Below, in pieces: positions 27,411 to 36,641 of a stretch of DNA of 64,000 nt; position 1 is the first letter of the stretch; each line of letters starts with the position of its first letter. Source of the stretch: Bacteroidota bacterium (GTDB lineage: Bacteria; Bacteroidota; Ignavibacteria; Kapaibacteriales; UBA2268); contig SCSM01000013.1 in the NCBI GenBank assembly GCA_004322215.1, positions 62,001 through 126,000 of the forward strand. Reading direction: 5' to 3'. The notes under the pieces were generated by a model. It was given only the letters and a program-made list of their open reading frames with translations. It had not been told where the DNA came from and searched no databases. The position numbers and the translations under genes were made by a program.

Positions 27411-28727
27411 TCAATCATCATTAAAATCGAGAGGTAAAAATAAAAGTGTCAACATACCGGGTATTGTCATAATAACGCTTATGGAAAAGAACCAGAAATA
27501 TCCCACTTGCTCCTGGATTACACCGCTGATGAATCCGGGGAGCATCATACCGAATGCCATTATGCCGGTAGAAATTGCATAATGTGATGTTTTAAATTTA
27601 CCCTTCGATATATACAGCAAATATACCATATAAGCGGTAAATCCCAAACCGTATCCAAGCTGTTCGATTATTATGCATATTTGGATTATGGGATGGAAAC
27701 TAATAACAGAGCCGTCTCCCAACAACCACGAAAAGTCAATTGACATTAAATATAAGGGTTTTGTCCAAGCCATATAAACAAATAAAACAGTGGGAGTGTT
27801 CATGCTGAGAGCGAGGAACCAAACTAATTTTTTCAGACCATATTTTTTGATTAACCAGCCCCCAATGATTCCACCAGCAAGTAATGAAATTATTCCAACA
27901 GTGCCATAGTAAATGCCAACCTCGCTCAATCCGAGCCCCAAACCGCCGAGTTGAGGTTTATCGAGAAAGAATGGCTGAGCCATTTTCAAAAGCAATGCTT
28001 CCCCGAACCTGTATAATAATATATAAGCGAGTATGATACCTATTTTTGTCTGCGAAAAATACTCTCTGAAAATTTGTTTATAAGGAACCGAATCAGTTTT
28101 ATCTTTAACCGGTTTATCGGTTTCCGGATAAGGGAGAATATATGCATGATACAAATACAATAGCAGGAAAACAGCACCCGCAATTATGAAAGCTACAGTC
28201 CAGCCGATTTTCATGTTTCCGGATTTACCCGAACTAATCCAGCCGGCAACATAGAGCAGGACACCACCTGAAAAAATCATTGCCACCCTGTAGAAGGTGC
28301 TCCTGATACCTGTAAAAAATGCCTGGTCTTTTTTATGGAGTGCATGGAGATAAAAACCATCTGTTGCGATGTCGTGGGTTGCCGATAAAAAGGCAATTGC
28401 AGTAAAAAGAATTAAGGATATATAAATAAATCCAGACAAATTCAATGTCAAAGCGACTATTCCAAAACAAATTGCAATTGCCAATTGCATCCATAGAACC
28501 CATTTTCTCTTTGTGGCAATAGAATCAACGAAGGGACCCCAAAAGAGTTTGATTGACCAGGGGAGATATAAGAAACTCGTAAAACCGATGAACAAATTCG
28601 ATACATCGAGCGATTTGTACATTGCCGTTGATAATTGGTTGACAATTACCCAGGGGATGCCTTCGGCAAAGTATTGACTTGGAACATACCACCAGGGATT
28701 TCTTTTATTATTGGAATTATCTGCCAT
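27411..28727 (-). CDS. AmpG-like MFS transporter
   Basis: 438 aa with about 12 membrane segments. The N-terminal pattern YFAEGIPWVIVNQLSTAMYK and the LPWSIKLFWGPFVDSIATKR loop, plus ATHDIATDGFYLHAL, match the AmpG/PAT family, which imports anhydromuropeptides in Proteobacteria; relatives carry other substrates. No amp or muropeptide-recycling gene is adjacent, so the substrate is open. It is cotranscribed with the MqnA-like gene. Confidence 0.8.
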   Translation of the reverse strand: MADNSNNKRNPWWYVPSQYFAEGIPWVIVNQLSTAMYKSLDVSNLFIGFTSFLYLPWSIKLFWGPFVDSIATKRKWVLWMQLAIAICFGIVALTLNLSGFIYISLILFTAIAFLSATHDIATDGFYLHALHKKDQAFFTGIRSTFYRVAMIFSGGVLLYVAGWISSGKSGNMKIGWTVAFIIAGAVFLLLYLYHAYILPYPETDKPVKDKTDSVPYKQIFREYFSQTKIGIILAYILLYRFGEALLLKMAQPFFLDKPQLGGLGLGLSEVGIYYGTVGIISLLAGGIIGGWLIKKYGLKKLVWFLALSMNTPTVLFVYMAWTKPLYLMSIDFSWLLGDGSVISFHPIIQICIIIEQLGYGLGFTAYMVYLLYISKGKFKTSHYAISTGIMAFGMMLPGFISGVIQEQVGYFWFFSISVIMTIPGMLTLLFLPLDFNDD

Positions 28728-28750
28728 ATATTATTTTAATTAAATTTATG

Positions 28751-28780
28751 CAAAATTAGGGATTAATTATGTGTTCAATA
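28751..28780 (-). promoter_or_regulatory. Candidate promoter of the AmpG-like gene
   Basis: On the minus strand TAATTTTG (CAAAATTA at 28751-28758 on plus) fits the TAnnTTTG -7 box of Bacteroidota, about 24 bp before the start codon. An ATTG about 17 bp further up is an imperfect -33 box. Confidence 0.3.
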
Positions 28781-28782
28781 AT

Positions 28783-28816
28783 AAAAAAAATCCACAGCAC
28801 AAATGTACCGTGGATT
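28783..28816 (-). terminator. Terminator after secG
   Basis: Minus-strand stem AATCCAC / GTGGATT with a 14-nt loop, followed by eight T (A-run at 28783-28790). It lies 20 bp after the secG stop. Confidence 0.8.
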
Positions 28817-28835
28817 ATATTTACAAATAATATAC

Positions 28836-29177
28836 TTATTGACCTTGTTGAGGTATCGGTGCCGGCGGCGGCTTCAATGGGCTTTGCTGTTCAGCGGGGA
28901 TTTGAGCACCCTGGGTAACCGGCTTTTGCATTTGCTCGACTTCAGTATGAATGAAGAATTTGTTCGCAGCAATGATAAGAATTAAAATTATTGCAGCGAT
29001 AACCTTAGTTACTTTTGCCAGCATATCGTTTGCCCTCTGCATACCGAATACAGCACCGAACTGGGCACTCAAACCACCGAATGTGGCAGTGAGGTCGCCC
29101 TTGCCGGGTTGAAGCAATACTGCAAGAATCAACAGGATTGCGCCGATTATACCTATAATAGCTAATATAGAAAACAT
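28836..29177 (-). CDS. secG: Preprotein translocase subunit SecG
   Basis: 113 aa with two membrane segments (about 2-22 and 52-72) joined by the conserved LLQPGKGDLTATFGG loop. The C-terminal ~35 residues are Pro/Gln-rich (LKPPPAPIPQQGQ), an extension common in this phylum. It assists SecYEG translocation; secY is at 13.2 kb. It has its own well-matched promoter. Confidence 0.9.
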   Translation of the reverse strand: MFSILAIIGIIGAILLILAVLLQPGKGDLTATFGGLSAQFGAVFGMQRANDMLAKVTKVIAAIILILIIAANKFFIHTEVEQMQKPVTQGAQIPAEQQSPLKPPPAPIPQQGQ

Positions 29178-29209
29178 AATATCACCTTAATTCGCATTAA
29201 TTTAGCTTA

Positions 29210-29241
29210 CAAATTTAGTTAAAAACAGGATTTATAACAAA
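29210..29241 (-). promoter_or_regulatory. Bacteroidota-type promoter of secG
   Basis: Minus strand: TTTG - 20 bp - TAAATTTG, an exact fit to the TTTG / TAnnTTTG consensus with allowed spacing. The -7 box lies 33 bp before the secG start codon. Confidence 0.55.
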
Positions 29242-29256
29242 TTTTTACTTAATTAT

Positions 29257-29952
29257 TCACTTTTGATTTACTATCAGTCCATCCCCCATAGTCAGAATTC
29301 TTTCGGATGCATCTGCTATTTGCTGGCTGTGAGTGGCTATTAAAATTGTCAGTTGTCTTTCTTTTCGCAGTGAAATAATCAGTTCGAGAATTGAATTGGC
29401 ATTTGCCGAATCGAGGTTTCCTGTGGGTTCGTCGGCAAAGATGATTGCGGGTTCGTTTATAAGTGCTCTTGCGATGGCAACTCTCTGCTGCTCACCTCCT
29501 GATAATTCCGATGGCTTGTGATTGTGTCTTTCGCTTATTCCTACTTGTGCCAACAACTCTTTTGCTTTTGTTTCAGAAAGGGAAAATGATTTGCCGTTAA
29601 TCAAAGCAGGCATCATCACATTTTCGAGCGAAGTAAATTCAGGTAATAAATGATGGAACTGAAATACAAAGCCGATATGATTGTTCCTGACTTTTGATAA
29701 TTGAGTATCATTCATTTTAGTATAATTGCAAGAATCACCATTTATGTTGAGTAATATATCACCTGAATCGGGTTTATCGAGCGAGCCGAGCAGATGGAGC
29801 AGCGTGCTTTTTCCCACGCCTGAGGGACCCATTAATGCGACAAACTCACCTTTTTTCAATTCAAGAGAAACTCCTTTAAGTACAGGCAATTCCTTACCGG
29901 CTGATTTGGTGTATGTTTTTTTAATGTTACTGGCTTTTAAAATCAAATCCAT
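29257..29952 (-). CDS. lolD: Lipoprotein-releasing ABC transporter ATPase LolD
   Basis: 231 aa ABC ATPase of the MacB/LolD group. Walker A GPSGVGKST at about 42-50, signature LSGGEQQRVAIARAL at about 145, Walker B IIFADEPTGNLDS, and the H-loop IATHS are present, together with the LolD-type GFVFQFHHLLPEFT. It powers extraction of lipoproteins from the inner membrane. The partner permease (LolC/E) is not in the window; secG lies downstream. Confidence 0.85.
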   Translation of the reverse strand: MDLILKASNIKKTYTKSAGKELPVLKGVSLELKKGEFVALMGPSGVGKSTLLHLLGSLDKPDSGDILLNINGDSCNYTKMNDTQLSKVRNNHIGFVFQFHHLLPEFTSLENVMMPALINGKSFSLSETKAKELLAQVGISERHNHKPSELSGGEQQRVAIARALINEPAIIFADEPTGNLDSANANSILELIISLRKERQLTILIATHSQQIADASERILTMGDGLIVNQK

Positions 29953-30015
29953 TTTTGTTATTTATATGCTTCGACTACTCTCAGCATGACTTATATTTAT
30001 TTAATAAATTATTTT

Positions 30016-30048
30016 AAAAAAAGCAGGGACACAAAATTTTGTGTCCCT
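30016..30048 (-). terminator. Palindromic terminator after the OmpA gene
   Basis: Perfect 24-bp palindrome AGGGACACAAAA-TTTTGTGTCCCT (30025-30048). On the minus strand it is followed by T7. It lies about 25 bp past the stop of the OmpA-PD40 gene. Confidence 0.75.
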
Positions 30049-30072
30049 ACAATTCAAGACATTAATTTAAAT

Positions 30073-31545
30073 TTATTTCAAAATTCTCATAGCAACCCTG
30101 CGGTTCATAGCACGTGCTTCATCCGTTGTTTCTTTTTTCAGGGGCTGTTTTTTGCCATAACCTACAGTTTTGATGCGGTTAGCTTCGATTCCAGCATTAA
30201 TTAGGTAATTCTTTACAGAATTTGCCCTGTCTTGGGATAATTTGTTGTTATATTCATCTGAACCGACATCGTCAGTATGGCCTTCAATTTGAATTTTAAT
30301 ATTTGGATTTGCACGTAGGAATTCCACAACTCTTTCAAGTTCAGGAACAGATTCGTCTTTTAACTCTGTTTTGTCGAAATCAAAGAAAACGAGGAGCCGT
30401 GTGTTGCCGCTTTCGAGAGGAGAAAGATAGATATTCTTTGTTTCTTCATGTCCTGTTTCTGTTGGGAGCACTTCATACCTGTCACTATAGAAAAGGTAAC
30501 CGTCTCTTTGTGAAGTGATTGAATAAGTTTTACCGGGCTGGAGTACGACAAAATAATTACCTGTAACATCATCGCTTCTCAAATCGGCAACTTTTTTGCC
30601 GGAGCGTAAATCCGTAACAGTAATTTTACTTCCCAAGGGCTGATTAGTCATAGCATCTTCAACAGTACCCTGGACAAGAACGACAGCATCGGAAGCATAA
30701 GGATTGGGAACAGCCATATATATATCGAGACCGCCGGCTCCACCAGACCTGTCTGATGAAAAGTAAGCAATGTCGGAATTTGCTTTTGCCACATAGAAAA
30801 ATTCATCGGATGAGGAATTAATCGGTTCGCCTGCATTTACAGGTGAAGAAAAACTCCCCCCCTGATATTTGGTTATATAAATATCGAAGCCGCCTTTGCC
30901 TCCGTCTTTATTGCTTGCAAAGGACATAGATTTATTATCAGCACCAATAACCGGGGACATTTCATCTGATGGAGTATTGACAGGACTGCCAATGTTTACG
31001 GCTTTAGACCAGCCGTCACGTGTGCCTGTGGACATATAAATATCTGAGCCGCCTTTGCCATCGGGTCTGTCGCTTGCAAAGAAAAGTGTATTGCCGTCAC
31101 TCGAAAGTGCGGGCTGAGAATCCCAATCGGGTGAATTAACATTTGGTCCAAGGTTTTGCACATCGGTCCATTCTCCGTTGACTTTTTTTGCACTATATAA
31201 ATCAGTTCTTCCCAAACCTTCTTTACCAGCTTCGTAAGCGGCAAATACCATGAACTGACCATCGGGCGTAACTGCTACAGAGCCGATTTGTTCGCCGTCA
31301 TTGACATCGCCTTTCAATTCTTCGGGAACAGTCCAGCCATCTGAGGTTCTTTCGACAACGTAAACTTTTTGACCGTCGTCGCGGTCAGAAGTGAAATAAA
31401 TCAAACGACCGTTTTGCGTTAATGATGGTGCGAAATCATCGGAAGAACTGTTGAAATCTACGGTAATAATATCAACTTTTTTTTGCTGTGCAAATACTAA
31501 AGATGATGCAATAAAAATAACAAGTAATATATATATTTTTTTCAT
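30073..31545 (-). CDS. OmpA-family protein with PD40 propeller and CRD domain
   Basis: 490 aa with a signal peptide (MKKIYILLVIFIASSLVFAQ). Residues ~30-280 hold repeated PD40/TolB-like blades (LIYFTSDRDDG, TLFFASDRPDGKGGSDIYMS, MSFASNKDGGKGGFDIYI, IAYFSSDRSGGAGGLDIYMA). A carboxypeptidase-regulatory-like fold spans ~290-375, and an OmpA C-terminal peptidoglycan-binding domain ~380-490 (VFFDFDKTELKD, IQIEGHTDDVGSDEYNNKLS, QDRANSVKNYL). PorE of the T9SS has this order plus TPRs, which are missing here. It follows a barrel gene after 17 bp, so the two likely work together at the outer membrane. Confidence 0.85.
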   Translation of the reverse strand: MKKIYILLVIFIASSLVFAQQKKVDIITVDFNSSSDDFAPSLTQNGRLIYFTSDRDDGQKVYVVERTSDGWTVPEELKGDVNDGEQIGSVAVTPDGQFMVFAAYEAGKEGLGRTDLYSAKKVNGEWTDVQNLGPNVNSPDWDSQPALSSDGNTLFFASDRPDGKGGSDIYMSTGTRDGWSKAVNIGSPVNTPSDEMSPVIGADNKSMSFASNKDGGKGGFDIYITKYQGGSFSSPVNAGEPINSSSDEFFYVAKANSDIAYFSSDRSGGAGGLDIYMAVPNPYASDAVVLVQGTVEDAMTNQPLGSKITVTDLRSGKKVADLRSDDVTGNYFVVLQPGKTYSITSQRDGYLFYSDRYEVLPTETGHEETKNIYLSPLESGNTRLLVFFDFDKTELKDESVPELERVVEFLRANPNIKIQIEGHTDDVGSDEYNNKLSQDRANSVKNYLINAGIEANRIKTVGYGKKQPLKKETTDEARAMNRRVAMRILK

Positions 31546-31562
31546 ATTTTTTCTCCTTTCAA

Positions 31563-32447
31563 TTAAATTTCAAACCATAATGCAAGAGCAAGCTGAAGCG
31601 AATGAAGCATCCTGTTTGCAGAAGTTTCATTACCTATAATATTACCGGATTGTACATCATAAAAAGGGACTACAATATCGGAAGTAACAGGAGTCAGCAT
31701 ATACTGGAACCTGCCTTGTGGGACTAAAAAAATGGATTTTGATAGTGGAATAATATAACCAATACCACCTTCAATTCCGATTCTTGTTGATTTTTGAATA
31801 GGAGATTCATTTTCTACAATGGTTCCGGTTGTTGCACCGACTGGAAATTGGTTATTCCAAAATGGATAATCATTCAATTGTGTTATCCCGTTAGTTGAGG
31901 TTGGGTTCCATGTCGTTTCAATATCTCCAGCAAGAAAATGGAAGGTCGGACCGACCGTAAAAAATAATTTATCTGTTGCATTTATTCTAAGTAAAGGAGT
32001 TAATGTTATGTAAGAAGAAGCTACATCAACTTTCAAATTCATAGGCCATTCACTACCATATTTATCAATATCAGTTCCATCGACATTAACTCCATAATTT
32101 TTAATGTCGTAAGCAGCCCGAAGTTGAAAATCGAAAGTTTTATTAATAGGAATATCAACCATAACTCCGAAATGGGGTGAGATTCCACTCGCTGATTTCA
32201 AACCGTCCCACATCGTTCCATGTGGGTAACCATCCGGGACATTCCAGATAATTTCCTGATTAAATAAATTAATGTTCAATCCGGCTTCAACTCCGATTAT
32301 AATCGGATTTCTTTTATAAGACCAGTCTGCTTCTTCAGTTGTTGCCTTTTTACCGTGGGGTCTGAGTACATCCTCTTGCGCATAAGCATTTGAAAAAACA
32401 AAAACAGTCAGAAATAAAAACATTAAAACGTATCTCGAATAATTCAT
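31563..32447 (-). CDS. Outer-membrane beta-barrel protein
   Basis: 294 aa with a signal peptide ending FSNAYAQ. The body has alternating strands and turns (GVEAGLNINLF, FDFQLRAAYDIKNYGVNV, YITLTPLLRINATDKLFFTVGPTFHFL) and ends in a strand with a terminal aromatic-hydrophobic signature (LQLALALWFEI). No family is recognised with confidence. First gene of a two-gene unit with the OmpA-PD40 gene. Confidence 0.75.
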   Translation of the reverse strand: MNYSRYVLMFLFLTVFVFSNAYAQEDVLRPHGKKATTEEADWSYKRNPIIIGVEAGLNINLFNQEIIWNVPDGYPHGTMWDGLKSASGISPHFGVMVDIPINKTFDFQLRAAYDIKNYGVNVDGTDIDKYGSEWPMNLKVDVASSYITLTPLLRINATDKLFFTVGPTFHFLAGDIETTWNPTSTNGITQLNDYPFWNNQFPVGATTGTIVENESPIQKSTRIGIEGGIGYIIPLSKSIFLVPQGRFQYMLTPVTSDIVVPFYDVQSGNIIGNETSANRMLHSLQLALALWFEI

Positions 32448-32580
32448 TTGAACCTTGCCTTTCTATAGTGGTAAAATTTTTTTTTAATATACGAATTTTT
32501 CAGAATAAAATTTTGTTAAATAAAGATTAAATTAATTTAATAATTAACAAATTTGGAAACAAGTTATTGGATTTATATAA

Positions 32581-32612
32581 TTTGCTCATTACTTTTCAAA
32601 GCACTATATTTG
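32581..32612 (+). promoter_or_regulatory. Bacteroidota-type promoter of the LptF/G gene
   Basis: TTTG (32581-32584), 20 bp, TATATTTG (32605-32612): full match to TTTG-N19-21-TAnnTTTG. The -7 box is 34 bp before the start codon. Confidence 0.55.
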
Positions 32613-32646
32613 GATTCACGGCGTTAATAAAAAAAATGAAAATTAA

Positions 32647-34059
32647 ATGTTCAAATTGTTAAGCATATATGTACTAAGGAATCATGCGGCTCCGTTTTTC
32701 TTCGGAGTGGTGCTTGTAGTTTTCCTTTTCCTGTTTCAATTCATACTGAAATCCATTGACCAGTTGATTGGCAAAGGACTCGACACATGGGTAATCATTC
32801 AGTTGATTGGATTGAATACTGCATGGATGATAGTTTTGGCTGTGCCAATCGGGGTTTTGTTTTCGACTTTGATGGCATTCGGTTCGATGTCTTCCTCGCA
32901 TGAAATAACCATATTCAAATCGAGCGGTGCAAGTTTGTGGCGAATGATGACACCTGTTTTGATATCTGGCGTAATACTGACATTAGCTTTGTTTTGGTTT
33001 AATGATGAGATTTTGCCTGAAGCGAATCACAGGGCAAAGGTATTGATGAGCGATATAACGAGAAAGAAGCCGACATTTTCAATCGAAGCGGGACAGTTCT
33101 CGAATGCGATTGACGGTTACACGATTCTTGCAAGGTCTGTTGATTCTTTGAGAGGCACTTTGAAAGGTGTTACAATATATGATAATACCAAGCCACAGGG
33201 ATTGAATATAGTTTCTGCAGATTCGGGAATTGCAAAATTCACAAATGATGAAACAAAACTTATTCTTGATTTATATAAGGGTGAAATACACCAGTTTTAC
33301 AATAATGATGTGAAGAATTACAGGAAGGTTGATTTTCAGAAGTACCAGATAATGATGAATGCAAGCGGATTTTCGCTGACAAGGTCGAGCGAGGACGCAA
33401 TATCGAGGGGTGACAGGGAAATGCACATTCGGGATATGCAGAAGATTGTTGATGAATCGAATGCATCTGCCCGGATTGCCGAGAAACAAGTTAATAAGCA
33501 GTTCAAAAGGCAGTTCAATTATCTAATCGGTAAAGAAGATTTATCGAAGAGGAGGTATGAACGGGAGGATGAAGATGCAAATATTAGCTTAAATACGGCA
33601 ATGAAGAATGCGTCGAAGAGAATTGATTTCCTGATTTCATCGGTTAGTTCTTCGATGATGAGAAAAACAGATTATGAGTTAAGGGCAGAACAGTACATAG
33701 TTGAAATACAAAAGAAATATGCGATACCGTTTGCCTGCATAGTTTTTATTTTGGTAGGATGTCCGCTTGGAATTATCACAAGAGGTGGAAATTTCGGGTT
33801 CAGTGCAGCAATAACACTTGGATTTTATATTTTATACTGGGCATGCCTGATTGGGGGAGAAAAGTTTGCAGACAGGGGGATAATGTCACCGGTATTGAGC
33901 ATGTGGCTTGGGAATATAATAGTTGGAGTGCTTGGATTATATCTAACAATAAGAGTTAATAATGAGTCATTTAAGATTGGAGGAATGGCCTTGATTGAAA
34001 ATATAAAAAGAAAAGTCAATGATTATATTAATCATTTGAAATTGAGGAAATGGAAATAA
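32647..34059 (+). CDS. LptF/LptG-family permease
   Basis: 470 aa. Three N-terminal and three C-terminal membrane segments flank a periplasmic beta-jellyroll (about 110-230). Conserved N-terminal PFFFGVVLVVFLFLFQFILK and AVPIGVLFSTLMAFGSMSS, and C-terminal KKYAIPFACIVFILVGCPLG match YjgP/YjgQ proteins, which drive lipopolysaccharide transport with LptB. A long charged insert (about 255-335) precedes the last membrane segments. Only one such gene is here; a partner LptF or LptG would lie elsewhere. Confidence 0.88.
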   Translation: MFKLLSIYVLRNHAAPFFFGVVLVVFLFLFQFILKSIDQLIGKGLDTWVIIQLIGLNTAWMIVLAVPIGVLFSTLMAFGSMSSSHEITIFKSSGASLWRMMTPVLISGVILTLALFWFNDEILPEANHRAKVLMSDITRKKPTFSIEAGQFSNAIDGYTILARSVDSLRGTLKGVTIYDNTKPQGLNIVSADSGIAKFTNDETKLILDLYKGEIHQFYNNDVKNYRKVDFQKYQIMMNASGFSLTRSSEDAISRGDREMHIRDMQKIVDESNASARIAEKQVNKQFKRQFNYLIGKEDLSKRRYEREDEDANISLNTAMKNASKRIDFLISSVSSSMMRKTDYELRAEQYIVEIQKKYAIPFACIVFILVGCPLGIITRGGNFGFSAAITLGFYILYWACLIGGEKFADRGIMSPVLSMWLGNIIVGVLGLYLTIRVNNESFKIGGMALIENIKRKVNDYINHLKLRKWK

Positions 34060-34182
34060 TATATCAATTTTCTACATAAGAGATTAATAAGTAATAAATA
34101 ATCACAATCGAGTAAAATATACCACGTATTGCAATTCAGAAATTTGTAATTTTGAGAGGTTATTTACACTAAAGGATTTAAT

Positions 34183-34863
34183 ATGGCAAAAGTAAAATTA
34201 ACAATTCCGAAGTTAATAGAAGAAGCAAAATTATTTTGCGAAACCGAATCAAAATTTAAAAATAAAGAATTATTTGGTGTTACAGATGGGAAAGCAGTAG
34301 GTACATTTGTTGAACATAAATTTCAATCCTATCTTTCAAGCAAATATGAATATATCATGGGAAGTTCTGCGAATGGAATAGATTTGCCAGGTAATGAAAT
34401 TAATACAGATATCAAAGTAACATCAATTAAACAACCACAGTCATCTTGCCCATTTAAAAATACTGAACAAAAGATATTTGGTTTAGGATATAATTTATTG
34501 GTTTTTGTTTATGATAAAACTGATAACAGGACAAAAAAATATGCCACATTAAATTTTTGCAGTTGTTCTTATATTGAAAAAGAAAGAACAGCTGATTACA
34601 CTACAACCAAGAGAATTTCAGAAATGCTAAAAGATGGTGCAAACCGGGAAGATATTGTTGCTTATTTAAATGATAGAAATTTACCAGTTGATGAAACAAT
34701 TTTATATTCAATAGCAGAAAGAATATTATTAAAAACACCGAAGATTGGTTATCTAACAATATCGAATGCATTACAATGGAGACTTCAATATCAAAGAATT
34801 GTCAGTTTGAATGAAAAAATCGAAGGTATAACCAAAATAATTGATAAGGTAAATTCCAAATGA
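34183..34863 (+). CDS. Putative type II restriction endonuclease (PD-(D/E)XK)
   Basis: 226 aa. I do not recognise the family, but GTFVEHKFQSYL (Glu44), NGIDLPG (Asp67) and NTDIKVTS (Asp76-x-Lys78) form a PD-(D/E)XK-like core with normal spacing. Two Cys-rich spots (QSSCPF; NFCSCSY) are of unknown meaning. The C-terminus includes a likely recognition region. It overlaps the methyltransferase gene by 4 bp (ATGA), the arrangement of many type II R-M systems. The pair is AT-richer than the flanking genes, a sign of transfer. Confidence 0.7.
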   Translation: MAKVKLTIPKLIEEAKLFCETESKFKNKELFGVTDGKAVGTFVEHKFQSYLSSKYEYIMGSSANGIDLPGNEINTDIKVTSIKQPQSSCPFKNTEQKIFGLGYNLLVFVYDKTDNRTKKYATLNFCSCSYIEKERTADYTTTKRISEMLKDGANREDIVAYLNDRNLPVDETILYSIAERILLKTPKIGYLTISNALQWRLQYQRIVSLNEKIEGITKIIDKVNSK

Positions 34864-36617
34864 ATGTTTTCGGTCATCAGGTTGAATATGAGATTTATCA
34901 TCTAATTAAGAAATTAATAGAATTAAATAATTATTCAAGAATAAATAAAATTGTTGAACAGAAATATAATATCGTTGATTTTGTTGAAAATGAATATGAA
35001 TATAAACTTTTAAAAGCTGAATTTTCAAAGGAAAATACACTGACCTTCTTTGATAATAAAATAGAATATGGAGATTTTCAAACACCGGAGAATTTAACTG
35101 AAAGGATTTGTATTTACATTAAGGAACAAGGAATTAAACCTGAAATAATAATTGAACCAACATCGGGTATCGGAAATTTTATTATTTCAACTTTAAAGTA
35201 TTTTAATAATATTGAGTGTATATACGGTATTGAAATGAACAAGGAATATGCATATTATTCCAAATTCAGGATTATTTCGATGATTGAAAATGGTAAAATC
35301 AATAATAAAACGAAAATAAAAATATATAATTCAAATATTTTTGATTTCGATTTTAGTAAAATAAAAATCGAAGAGGATAAAACAATTTTAATTTTGGGAA
35401 ACCCGCCTTGGGTTACGAATACTACTCTGAGTACATTAAACTCAAAAAATTTACCAGCTAAAACTAATTTCAAAAATCATAACGGTATAGAGGCAATAAC
35501 CGGAAAGGGAAATTTTGATATATCGGAATTTATTACACTAATGATAATAAGATATTTTCAAAATAGAAAAGCATACTTTACATTTATTGTCAAAAATTCA
35601 GTAGTCAAAAATATTGTTTTTGACCAAAAAAAGAATAATTATAAAATAGCTGATATCAGGAAAATAAACATAGATGCACAAAAGGAATTTAATGTATCGG
35701 TTGATGCATGTATTATGTATTGTGAATTTAACAGGAAATCTGAATTGATAGCGAAGGAATTGAGTTTCTATAATAAATTAAAACCTTTTCAATTCGGATG
35801 GTATAAAAACAATTTTGTCTCAAATATAAAAAATTATTCAAACTATGTTTCTTTTGAGGGAAAATGTCAGTTTGAATGGCGGTCAGGTATTAAACACGAT
35901 TGTTCAAAAATTTTGGAATTAAGACTTGAAGATGGTTATTTTATAAATGGCTTAGATGAGAAATTTAAAATTGAAAATAATTTAGTCTATAGTTATTTAA
36001 AGGGTTCATCGTTAAAAGAAAAACACATTAATGATTCGTCATTATATACAATTATAACTCAAAAGAAAGTTTCGGAAGACACAGAATATATAAAAAATGA
36101 CTTCCCTCAAACTTATAAATATCTGATTGAACATGAGAATTACTTTAATAAAAGAAAATCTTCGATATATAGAAATAAACCAAAGTTTTCAATCTTCGGA
36201 ATAGGCGATTACAGTTTTAAACCTTACAAAGTAGCAGTAGCTGGGTTGTATAAGGAATGCTTAGTATCATTAATACTACCAGATACAAATGGAAAACCGA
36301 TAATGCCGGATGATACATGTTATTTTTTAGGTTTCGATAATTTAGAAAATGCTCTAATAGTTTTTTCATTAATGAATGATGAAAATATTATAAATTTTAT
36401 TGAATCTATTACCTTTAATGATATAAAAAGAAAATTTACTAAGGATGTATTAATGAGAATAGACTATGAAAAGATTTCTCAATTTATAAGTTATACTGAT
36501 GTGAAACGGAAGCTCAATTTATTGATTCCTCAATATTCGGAAATAATAAATGAAGAAAAATGGATAAATTTTATAAATTTAATCAAAGTAGTAAATAGTA
36601 ACAGAGTAATTTATTAA
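34860..36617 (+). CDS. Adenine-specific DNA methyltransferase (N6, gamma-like)
   Basis: 585 aa. S-adenosylmethionine motif I is IIEPTSGIGNFIIS at about residue 98, followed by IYGIEMNKEYAYYSK; catalytic motif IV is LGNPPWVT at about 178, and motif order I then IV suggests the gamma N6-adenine class. The N-terminal ~70 residues are helical; the C-terminal ~300 residues probably hold target recognition. It should protect host DNA from the endonuclease encoded just upstream. Codon use is very AT-rich. Confidence 0.85.
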   Translation: MNVFGHQVEYEIYHLIKKLIELNNYSRINKIVEQKYNIVDFVENEYEYKLLKAEFSKENTLTFFDNKIEYGDFQTPENLTERICIYIKEQGIKPEIIIEPTSGIGNFIISTLKYFNNIECIYGIEMNKEYAYYSKFRIISMIENGKINNKTKIKIYNSNIFDFDFSKIKIEEDKTILILGNPPWVTNTTLSTLNSKNLPAKTNFKNHNGIEAITGKGNFDISEFITLMIIRYFQNRKAYFTFIVKNSVVKNIVFDQKKNNYKIADIRKINIDAQKEFNVSVDACIMYCEFNRKSELIAKELSFYNKLKPFQFGWYKNNFVSNIKNYSNYVSFEGKCQFEWRSGIKHDCSKILELRLEDGYFINGLDEKFKIENNLVYSYLKGSSLKEKHINDSSLYTIITQKKVSEDTEYIKNDFPQTYKYLIEHENYFNKRKSSIYRNKPKFSIFGIGDYSFKPYKVAVAGLYKECLVSLILPDTNGKPIMPDDTCYFLGFDNLENALIVFSLMNDENIINFIESITFNDIKRKFTKDVLMRIDYEKISQFISYTDVKRKLNLLIPQYSEIINEEKWINFINLIKVVNSNRVIY

Positions 36618-36641
36618 TCAACCATTACTAATTTCAGCGAG

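Noticed and set aside
34147-34154. TAATTTTG before the restriction gene as a promoter
   Set aside because: The -7 box fits, but no TTTG lies 19-21 bp upstream, so I did not list it.
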